Positions 54,271 through 64,000 of a stretch of 64,000 nucleotides of DNA are shown here, piece after piece. Numbering within the stretch: the first letter of the stretch is position 1; every line of letters begins with the position of its first letter. This DNA is from Ceratothoa steindachneri (lineage: Eukaryota > Arthropoda > Malacostraca > Isopoda > Cymothoidae). Both the position numbers and the translations under genes were made by a program. The stretch spans positions 32,489,503 to 32,553,502 of the forward strand of contig OZ018317.1 of NCBI GenBank assembly GCA_963969495.1, given 5' to 3'. Below the pieces are notes generated by a model, which searched no databases, was not told the origin of the DNA, and saw nothing but the letters and a program-made list of their open reading frames with translations.

Positions 54271-54804
54271 TAACTCAAAGTAAACCTGTCGTTGAGGTGT
54301 TCTCCGTCTCTAGAGGTAAAGTCCAGTCGGCGGCCTTCCGCGACATCACGACTCGCAGGGGGGGCTGCGAGAACTTGCTCCGAATCATTTTGACTCCCAT
54401 CTACACCTCTTCTAGAGGGATCTTTCTCGTTAAGTGAAGACACGTATGCCCGCCAAGAAGAGCGGCGGGCTCGCTTCGAAATATACTGGAACCTAGCCAT
54501 AGCTCATCGAAATTCAGTGAAGGCGTTCGGGCGTCGCTTATAGCACATGTAGGCATAAAGCTTCTGTTTGACGGCCGTCTCACACTCGGCTGACCACCAC
54601 GGAGGCGGTCGGCACGCAAAACGGCCAGACGTTCTAAGAAGAGTAGTTAGACCCGCGGTGATGAGGTTGACGTAAAAGACCTCAACGGCCTCATCTACAT
54701 ACCTAAACTCCTCGACTCAGACAGAGAAATTAGTCATTTCCTAAAATGCGGACCACCGCGCCCGCGCTAAGCACTACCTCTCGGGTGGCAGCGGCAAATA
54801 AATG

Positions 54805-55110
54805 ATATTTGATGGGAAAGTGATCACTACCATTGAGGTCATCGACCACTCCCTAACCAAAATCATGCTGTGCATCCGGAGAGCACAAAGTTAGATCGAG
54901 ACAGGAAAATGAAGCGTTTCTCGGGCAGTTTGTCGATCAGGTTGCTAAGGACTTGACCCCTTGGATTTATTGAGTAGTCTCCCCAGAGGGGGTTTCTACC
55001 GTTCAGATTTCCGAGCAAGATAAGGGCATCGACAACCGTGCCACGACGCGGCGGAAGTCCCCCCGTCCAAGTCGGCTGATCGCTTCCACCGGAAGCGGTC
55101 AATTATGGGC
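54805..55110 (-). pseudogene. LINE endonuclease (APE-type) remnant
   Basis: Minus-strand LILLGNLNGRNPLWGD, then NPRGQVLSNLIDKL, matches the family block GDFNAHNPLWGS...RG..L..LI; Asn stands where the catalytic Asp of GDFN is expected. Farther on, GVVDDLNGSDHFPI (about 54813-54853) is the terminal SDH motif of apurinic-type endonucleases, in a different frame after a stop. The N-terminal half is not recognised, so the domain is broken. Confidence 0.8.
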
Positions 55111-55925
55111 CGCCTGCCTGTTTTTTTTGCAGTCCCTTTAGAAAGTAAAGTGGGGATTGCCGTTGGAGAAAGGGAGTTGTTCGAGGGCAACTGCAAGGAA
55201 GGGGATGAGAGGGAGTCCTCTGCACCCGAAGCCATAGGAGAGGAGTAAGCCTCCTTTCCGGTAAGAGAAGATTGGAGGGTCCCCTGAGAAAACATAGGGG
55301 GGAGGGAACCTCCATTTTTCCAGGGGAGCTACAAGAGAGCAGCTCTGTTGATGGTTCAGGGGAAGTTAGAGGGGAAGAATTTTTATTTTGTTCATTTTCA
55401 TCATCGGGAATGCTAACCCTAATGATAATAGGGGACAAAAACGCTCATCAGTCCCACACAGTAGCCCACTCTGCGAGGGGTGAACACAGGGCCGGCAGAA
55501 CAGGCTGCCATCATTTAAGCCACTCCTTCCGCCTAGCAACCTGCCATCACATCTGCATGGCGGCTCCACCTTAGGCACGGCGTAAAAATGGATACATAGT
55601 GGAAGGAGAAAGAGAAACGGGATCTGAGGAAGGTCTGGATGGGAGTGAAGCAGGTTGTTAAAAACCCACCAACCCAGACCGGAGCTCAGGAGTAAGTGGA
55701 CGCTGTCCCCCTCCCCTTCAGCTCCGATCCCGGATATCTGGGTGAGAGGAAGCTGGTTCGCATCTACCATGTGAAATTAGAAGCCAACCAAAGAAAGTTG
55801 TCGGTGAGGTTGTAGAGAGAGTGAGGGTGAAAACGCAGGGTGTCAGAAAGGATAAGGGGCTAACATGGGAAAGGAAGGGGCGCTGAGTCCCTTCAGCTCC
55901 AGGGCAAGGAAGGCATATCGCCGCG
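55111..55925 (-). other. LINE 5' region, possible ORF1 remnant
   Basis: Minus-strand frames of 134 and 111 codons (55366-55770, 55103-55438) overlap in different frames. They contain several Cys/His residues (LFCRPCVHPSQSGLLCGTDE) but no clear CCHC zinc knuckles. Position suits a 5' UTR or decayed ORF1. Confidence 0.4.
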
Positions 55926-58900
55926 CCCCTTACGGGGTGTTTAGGAAAAGCTACACGGACCTCATTACCACAACATTTTTGGTATCAGCCAACATAGACC
56001 TCCTTACCACACCATTTTTTAGGAAAAGCCTGCACATTACTCCTTATCACAACATTTTTGGTATAAGCCAGCATGGACCTCCTTACCACACCATTTTTAG
56101 GAAAAGCCTGCACGTTACTCCTTATCACAAAATTTATAGTATAAACCAGCAGGGTCCTCCTTACCACACGATTTTTATGAAAAAAACATACATGGACCTC
56201 CTTAGCAAAACAGTTTTGTAAATGCAAGCAAGGATCTCCTTACCACACCAGTTTTATTAAAAGCCTGCACGGAAGTCATTACACGCCACCTTAGGAAGGC
56301 GTGCACGGACCTCTTTACCAGACCATTTTTATGAAAACCCATGATGGACTTCATTACCCCACATTTTTTAGAAAAGCCTCCATAGAATTCCTTATCATAT
56401 TATTTTGAGTAAAAGCCATCACGAACCCCCTTAACGCACAATTTTTATTAAAAGCTAGCACGGAACATTGTTTAGAAAAAGGCAACACGGACCTACATAT
56501 CACTGGACTTTCATTTATGAAATGCCTGCACGGACCTCCCTACCACAACAATTTTAGTTAAAGCACGAACTAATCTTATCACACCATTTTTAGGAAAAGC
56601 CTGCACGCAATCATTTACCACAACATTTTTATCATATGCCTGCAAGGAATTACTCACCAAAAGACTTTTGGTAATATACAGCACGGACTTCCTTACCACA
56701 CCATATTTTAGGGAAAGCCGACACGTAGCTACTTACCACAACATTTTTAGTAAAAGACAGCGCGGAACTCCTTTCCACATCATTTTTTAGGCAAAACCTG
56801 GACGGAAATCCATACCATACCATTCCTAATAAAGGCCAGCACGGACCTCCTTATGACACCATTTTTCTGAAAAGCCTGGACGGAATTCCTAACAACAAAA
56901 TTTTAGGAAAACCTGAACGGAACTCCTTACCACAATATTTTTAGGAAAAACCTGATGTACCTCCTTACCACAACATTTATAAGAATAGCCTGTACGGACC
57001 TCCTTACCACACCATTTTTTAGGAAAAGGCTGCATGGAAGTCCTTAACACACCCTTTTGGGCAAAATCCTGCACGGTCATCTTTAAAACGCATTTTTAGG
57101 AAAAGCGAGGACGGACTTCATTACCACACATTTTTTTAAAAGCCTGCACGGAATTCCTTACCACAAAATTTTTAATATAAATCAGCAGGGACCTCTTTCC
57201 TACACCATTTTTAAGAAAATCCAGCACGTTACTCCTTGCAACACCATTCTTATTACATAAAAACAGAAAGCAACTCCTTACCTACCATTTTAATAAAAGC
57301 CAGCACGGACTACCTTACCCTAATACTTTTAGGAAAAGCCAGCATGGACCTCCTTAGCACACCGTTTATAGAAAAATCCTGCACTCAACTCTTACTAGAA
57401 CATTTTTATATAAAGACTGCACGGAACTTCTTACCACACCATTTTTAGCAAAAGCCGGTATGGAACTACTTACGACAAAATTTTAGTAAAAGCCAAAAGA
57501 GACCTCATTACCTACCACACTATTTTAAGGAAAAGCCTGCCCAGAACTTATTACTACATCATTTTTAAGAAAAGCCTGCACGGACCTCCTTACACCCAAC
57601 ATTGTTTGGGAAAAGCCTGCACGGAACTCCTTACCCCACCCTTTTTAGGAAAAGCCTATACGGACCTCGTTAACACCCAATTTTTAGGAAAAGCCATGCT
57701 GGACCTTATTATCCCACATTTTTTAGAAAAAGCCTGGACGTAACTCCTTATCAAACCATCTTTAGTAAAAGCCATCACGAACCTCCTTACCACGGACCTC
57801 ATTACCACAACACTATTATGAAACCCTGCAAAGACCTCCTTACCACAACACTATTATGAAACCCTGCAAAGACCTCCTTACCACAACACTATAATGAAAC
57901 CCTGCAAAGGCCTCCTTACCACACGCTTTCTATGAAAAGCCTACGCGGACCTCCTTACCCGAACAGTTATAGTAAAGACCAGCACGGATCTCCCTACAAC
58001 AGCATTTTAGTAAAAGCCAGCATGGAGTTCCTTACCAATAAACTTTAGGAAAAGACTGCACGGCACTCTTTACCCACCATTTTAGTAAAAGCCTGCAGGC
58101 AACTCATTACGACTACATTTTTACTAAAAGACAGCACGGACGGACCTCGTTACCACACCATTTTTTAGGAAAAGCCTGCACAGACCTCATTACCACAACA
58201 GTTTTACTAACATCCAAGATGGATCTCCATACCACACAATTTTTAGTAAAAGCTGTCACGAACCCCCTTATCACACTATTCTTATATAAAGAGAGAAAGG
58301 AACTCTTTACCACAGTGTTTTTTAGGTAAAGGCAACACGGACCTCCATAGGACAACAATTTTAGTTAAAGCAAGAAAGGAACTCCTTACCCCACCATTTT
58401 TTAGGAATAGCCTGCAGGCAACTCTTTACCACAACATTATTGGGATATGCCTGTACGGAACTCCTTAAGACAATATTTTTATTAAAATAGAGAACGGACT
58501 TCCTTACCAAACAATTTCATGAAAAGCCGTCACGGAACTAGTTACTACAACATTTTTAGTAAAAGGCAGGAAAGAACTCCTTACCATACCATTTTGAGAA
58601 CAGCATGAACGCAACTCTTTACCACAAGATTTTTTAGGAAAAGCCTGCTCGGAACTTCTTAAAATACCATTTATTTAAGCAAAAGAGAGCACGGAACTCC
58701 TAACACCCCATTTTTACCGAAATCTGGCACGAAAATGGTTACCACAAAATTTTAGTACCAGCCAGCAAGGACCCTATAAACACACGATTTTTCGGAAAGC
58801 CTGCACGGAACTCGTTATCACACATTCTTAGTAAAAGCCTGCACGGACCTCTTTACTACACTATTTTTAGGAAAACCCTACACGGGAGTCCTTGCCACAT

Positions 58901-59237
58901 CAATTTCAGGAAGAGCCATGAGGGACCTCATTACCAGAATATTTTTAGGAAAAGCCTGCACGGAACTACTTATCACACCATTTTCAGAATTAGCTCTCAA
59001 GAACCTCCTTATGACACCATTCAGAGTAAAAAAACAGCGCAAAACTATTACCACACTAATTTTAGTAAAAGACTGCACGGACCTCCTTACCACACCATTT
59101 TTTATGAAAAGCCAGTACGGACCTCCTTACCAAACCATTCTTAATAAAAGCCACCACGGTCTTCCTTACCACACAATTTTTCGGAAAAGCAAGAAACTCC
59201 TTACCACACTATTCTAGTAAAATCCAGCACTGACCTC
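55926..59237. repeat. Minisatellite array, block 3
   Basis: About 83 degenerate units of the same family right of the LINE. A local triplet at about 57796-57915 is almost identical over three consecutive 38-bp units containing ACACTATTATGAAACCCTGC, showing recent local amplification in an otherwise diverged array. Confidence 0.95.
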
Positions 59238-59329
59238 GAATTTTTTTTTTAAAAAGTAGAATTAATTGTAAATAGAGGACTTTAAATATGCTTTGACCTG
59301 GATTTTAACAACATGTTTAGTTTTATTTT
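59238..59329. other. 92-bp AT-rich insert in the array
   Basis: Begins with a T10 run, then AAAAAGTAGAATTAATTG and ATGCTTTGACCTGGATTTTA, unrelated to the array unit. Units resume at ACAATTTTAGTAAAG. Confidence 0.7.
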
Positions 59330-62300
59330 GACAACAATTTTAGTAAAGAACAGCGCGGAACTCCTTACCACAACATTTTTAGTAAAAGCCAGCACGGACC
59401 TCCGTACCACACCATTTTTAGTAAAAGAGCGCGGAAAACCATACCACAACATTCTTAGTAAATGCCAGAACGGACCTCCTTGCCTCTAATTTTTAGGAAC
59501 AGCTGGAACGGAATTCTTTACCAGAATTATTTTAGGAAAAGCCTGCAAGGAACATTTACCACCACATTTTAGTAAAAAAAAAGGTGAAACTCCTTACCAC
59601 CCCATTCTTAGGAAAAGCCTGCATGGAACTCCTTACTACAAACCATTTTTAGCACAACTCAGCTCGGACCTGATACCACACCATTTTTAGGAAAAACCAG
59701 GACGGACATCCTTACCGCACCATCTTTAGTAAAAAAAAACCTTCCTGGACCCCCTACCATAGCATTCTTAGGATAGTCATGTACAGAGCTTCTTACTACA
59801 CCATTTTTAGTAAAAGCGATTACGGACCTTCTTAACACAACATTTTTAGGGAAAGCAAGCAGGAAACTCCTACCACAACATTTTTTAGGAAAAGAGAGCA
59901 TGGACTTCCTTATCACACCATACTTACTAAGAGCCTCACGGACGTACTTACTAAAACAATTTTAGGAACGGCTAAAACAGAAATCCTTACCACAAAATTT
60001 TTAGGAAAGGCCTGCACGGATCCCCTTACCACAACATTTTTAGTTAAAGGCATTGCAAAACTCCTTACCACACCATTCTTACTAAAAGTCAGCGCCGACC
60101 TCTTTAACACCCAATTTTTAGGAAAAGCCAAGTCCACACCATTCTTGGTAAATTCAGAACTGACCTCCCTTCAATAATTTTTGATAAATGCCAGCAAGGA
60201 CCTCCTTACTACAATAGTTCTAGTAAAAGCAAGCACGGATCTCCTTACTAAACTATTTTTAGGAAAAAAACTGCACTAAATCCTTAACCAAAAGATTTTA
60301 TTAAAAGACGGGGATCTCCTTATCATACCATTTTTTTAGGAAAAGCCGACACGGAACTACTTACGACAATAATTTTATTAAAATACAGCACGGACCCATG
60401 AACCACACCATTTTTAAGAAAAGCCTGCACGGAGCTTCTTACCATATCAATTCAGTAAAAGCCTGCACGAACCTCGTTATCACACCATTTTTATAAAAAG
60501 CCCGCCAGCAACTCCTGACCACATCAGTTTTAAGAAAAGCAATGACGGACCTCAATACCACACCATCTTTTGAAAGGCCCTCACGGAAGTCCTTACTACA
60601 CCGCCCTCACGGAAGTCCTTACCACACTAGTTTTAGGAAAAACTTACTCAGACCTGTTTACAAACACGATTTTTATGAAATGTATGCACGGACCTCTTTA
60701 ACACAACCGTTTTAGTAAAAGCCAGCACGCATCTCCTTACCAGGCCATTTTTAGTAAAAGACAGACAGGACCTACTTATAATAAAATGACCGCAGGGAAC
60801 TCCTTACCACAACATTTTTAATAAAATCGATCACGGACCTCCTTACCACAAACTCTTTTGGAAAAAAACAGAACGCAACATTTGTATTAAAAAGCGCAGA
60901 CCTTCTTACAACAACATTTTAGTAAAAACCTGAACGAACATTTTTAAGAAAAGCCAGAACCGACTCCTTGCCATACCTTATAGTAAAAGCCAAAACGGAG
61001 CTCCTCGACACACTATTTTTAGGAAACGACAACATTTTTAGTAAAAGGCATTGTGAAACTCCTTACCACACCATTCTTAGTAAAAGCCAGGAAGCAACTC
61101 CTTGCCGCACAATTTTTAGTAAAAGCCTTTAAGGAACTTCTTAACACATTTTTATTTAAAGACAAAACGGATCTCGTTACCACAACATTGTTAGTAAAAG
61201 AAAGCGCTGACCTTCTTACCACAAAATTTTATTAAAAACCAGAACGGACTACTATACCACAACATTTTTAGAATAAGCCTGTAAGGAACTCCTTAACACA
61301 TTTTTAGTAAAAAACAGTATTGATCTCGTTACCACAACATTTTTAGTAAAGTAAATTGTGCACCTTCTTACCACAATATTTTATTAAAATCCAGAACGGT
61401 CCACTTTACCACAATATTTTATTTTAAAAGCAGAACGGTCCACTTTACCACAACAGTTTTAGGAACAGCTAGAACGGAATTCCTAACCACAGTTCTTTTA
61501 GGAAAATCCTACATGGAATACTTTACCACAATTTTTTTAGTAAAATAGCGTGAAACTCTTACCACCTCCATTATTAGAAAAAGCCTGCACATAACTTTTT
61601 ACCACAACATTTTTTGTCAAAGCCTGCACGAGCCTCCTTACCACACTATTTTTAGGAAAAAACATAAAGGACATCCATACCACACCATTTTTAGAAAAAA
61701 ACAGGACAGACATACATACCACACCATTTTTAGCAGATGAAAGCGCACAACTCCTTACAACAGCATTCTTATTAAAAGCCAGGACGGACCTCAATACCAA
61801 AACATTTTTAGTAAAAGACAGCCGGACCCCCTTATCACAGCATTTTTAGAAAAGGTTAGCACGAGCTCCTTACCACACTATTTTTAGGAAAAGCCAGGAC
61901 CTACCTCTATACCAAAACTTTTTTAGGAAAAGCCAGGACTTACCTCTATACCAAAAATTTTTTAGGAAAAGCCAGCACGGTACGCCTTACCACAACATTT
62001 TAGTAAAAGTCAGCACGGACCTCCTTACTACAACGATTTTAGGAATGGCTAAAATGGAAATCCTTATGACAACATTTTTAGCAAATCCCTGCACGGAAAT
62101 CCTTACCACAATTTTTTTTTAGTAAAATGCATTGCGAAACTCCTTACTACACTATTCCTATTAAAGGTCAGCACGGACCTCCTTACCACCACAATTATTA
62201 GGAAAAGTCAAGGCCGGATCTCCTTACCACACCATTCTTGGTAAAAGCCACGACGCAACTCCTTACCACACCATTTTTACTAAAAACCTTTAAGGAACTC

Positions 62301-64000
62301 CTCAACACAAACTTTAGTAAAAGCCAGCACTGACCTCCCTTCTACAACATTTTCAGGAAAAGCCTAACGGAACTTCTTATCACACTAATCGTAGTAAAAA
62401 CAAACGTGGAGCTCCTTACCACAACATTTTTAGTAAAAGCCATCGCGGACCTCCTTACCACAACATTTTATTAAATTCAGAAAGGAACAACTTCTTGGTA
62501 AAAGACAGAACGGACCTCCTTCCCACAGTATTTTAGTAGAAGCCAGCTAGGACATCCCTAAAAAACAACGTGAAACTCCTTGCCATCCTATTTTTAGGAA
62601 AAGCATGCATGGAACTCCTTACCACAACATTTTTAGTAAAAGGCATTGCGAAACTCCTTACCACACCTTTCATATTTAAAGTCAGCACGGATCTCCTTAC
62701 CGCCCCCATTTTTAGAAAAAGGCAGGACGGACCTCCTCACTACACCATTCTTGGAAAAGCCAGAACGGCCCTCCTTACCACAAAATTTTAGTAAAAGCCA
62801 GCTAGTACCTCCCTTCCAAAACATTTTTAGCAACAGCTTGAACGGAACTCCTTACCACACCACTCAGGGTAAAACCAATACAGAGCTCCTTACTATACCA
62901 TTTTTAGGAAACGTCTGCAAGCAGCTCCTTACCACAACATTTTTAGTAAAACCCAGCGCGGACATCCTTACTATAACCTTTTAGCAAAATCAGAAAGGAA
63001 CAACTTGCAATAAAATTTGAGGAAAGGCCAGAATGGAACTCCTTGCCACACTATTTTTAGGTAAAGCCAGGACGGACCTCCTTACCCCAAATCTTAGGAA
63101 AAGCCAGCACGGAACTCTTTACCACAACATTTTAAATAAAAGGCATTGCGAAATTCCTTACCACATCATTTTTAGGAAAAGGCAGCGTGGAACTCCCTAC
63201 CACAACATTTTTAGTAAAAAGCATAGCGAAACTCCTTACCACACCATTCTTAGTAAAATCCAGAACGCAACTACTTACCGCACCATTTTTAGTAAAAGCC
63301 TGCACGGATATCTTTACCATACCATTTATAGGAAAAATGAAGGCGTACATCCTTACCACACCATTTTTAGAAAAAGATATCGCACATCTCCTTACCACAG
63401 GATTCTTATTAAAAGCCAGGACGGACCTCCTTACCACAACATTTTTATGAAAAGCCGGCACGGAACTCCTTACCACAAGATTTTTAGTAGAAGACAGCGC
63501 GGACACCCTTACCACAGCATTATTAGGAATGAACAGTACGGAGCTCCTTACCACATCATTTTTAGGAAAAGCCAGGACTGACCTCCTTACCACATCGTTT
63601 TTAGGAAAGGCCAGAACGAAATTCCTTACTACAACATTTTAGTAAAAGTCATCACGGACCTCCTTACCACAACATTTTTAATAAAAGCCCCCACGGACTT
63701 TCTTACCACATGATTGTTAGTAAAAGCCAGGACGCAAATCCTTACCACACCATTTTTAGTAAAAGACAGCTCGGAACTCCTTACCACACCATTCTTTATA
63801 AAGCCTGCATGGACCTCCTTACCACAACAATTTTAGGAACAGCTAAAACGAAAATCCCTAACGCAACATTTTTAGGAAAAGCCTGCACAGAAATCCTTAC
63901 AACAACATTTTTAGTAAAAGGCATTGTGAAACTCCTTACCACAACATTTTTACTAAAGGTCAGCACGGACTTCCTTACCACCACATTTTTATGAAAAGCC
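59330..64000. repeat. Minisatellite array, block 4, with higher-order pattern
   Basis: About 118 units that continue past the window edge. Here distinct monomers follow in order: GGAACGGCTAAAACGGAAAT, then GGAAAAGCCTGCACGGAAAT, then GTAAAAGGCATTGCGAAACT, then CTAAAAGTCAGCACGGACCT. The opening monomer is found at about 59493, 59965, 61449, 62041 and 63836, usually followed by the next two or three in the same order. Short recent duplications lie at 60575-60630 and 61885-61975. Confidence 0.95.

Larger units (their letters stand above)
52195..55925 (-). mobile_element. I/jockey-like non-LTR retrotransposon inserted in the array
   Basis: A minus-strand element, 3.7 kb, interrupts the minisatellite: units stop near 52194 in the middle of the ACTCCTTACC motif and resume near 55932 at TTTAGGAAAAG. 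It carries, in transcription order, an untranslated or ORF1-like region, endonuclease, reverse transcriptase and RNase H. The RNase H favours the I clade or relatives over classical jockey. No poly-A tail or clean target-site duplication is visible. It is younger than the array it splits. Confidence 0.85.

Noticed and set aside
48521..64000. CRISPR-like array
   Set aside because: Units are contiguous 38-40-bp degenerate repeats with no unique spacers and no cas genes; the genome is eukaryotic.

Overview
The window is eukaryotic, most likely from an arthropod and plausibly a decapod crustacean. The evidence is one spliced gene whose protein carries a GCM DNA-binding domain of the arthropod Gcm type, with introns up to 20.5 kb. 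The surrounding DNA is AT-rich and packed with microsatellites, minisatellites and decayed transposons: Tc1/mariner, hAT and a non-LTR element with endonuclease, reverse transcriptase and RNase H. The species call is inference; nothing here is diagnostic. No bacterial-style operons, tRNA or rRNA genes, or CRISPR arrays were seen.

Layout. 1-11.8 kb is intergenic: a hammerhead-like motif at the left edge, long (AT)n tracts, a 221-bp tandem duplication, a dead Tc1-like element (about 6.42-7.82 kb), short minisatellites and a minus-strand hAT remnant (about 11.06-11.42 kb). 11.8-38.3 kb is the gcm gene on the plus strand. Six coding exons join in frame to 796 residues: 11822-11920, 12680-12880, 14053-14220, 15726-15845, 36369-36492 and 36611-38289. 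The GCM domain (residues 24-169) is spread over exons 1-4. Exons 5 and 6 encode a long low-complexity C-terminal region. Intron 4 holds two mariner remnants and at least five unrelated tandem-repeat families, including a 30-bp minisatellite organised into 199/229-bp higher-order units.

38.3-48.5 kb is AT-rich 3' flank with a polyadenylation signal, a truncated mariner, and several local duplications and minisatellites, but no recognisable gene. 48.5-64.0 kb is a large minisatellite array of degenerate 38-40-bp units (roughly 280 copies by length) that runs off the right edge. It is interrupted by an I/jockey-like LINE (52.2-55.9 kb, minus strand) and two short unrelated inserts. The right part of the array shows a multi-monomer higher-order pattern.

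The only gene I would defend as functional is gcm. Its first exon begins at a credible ATG beside a poly-Gln tract, but 5' untranslated exons and the promoter are not identified. Everything else is mobile or tandemly repeated DNA, and most open frames in it are by-products of repeat periodicity.
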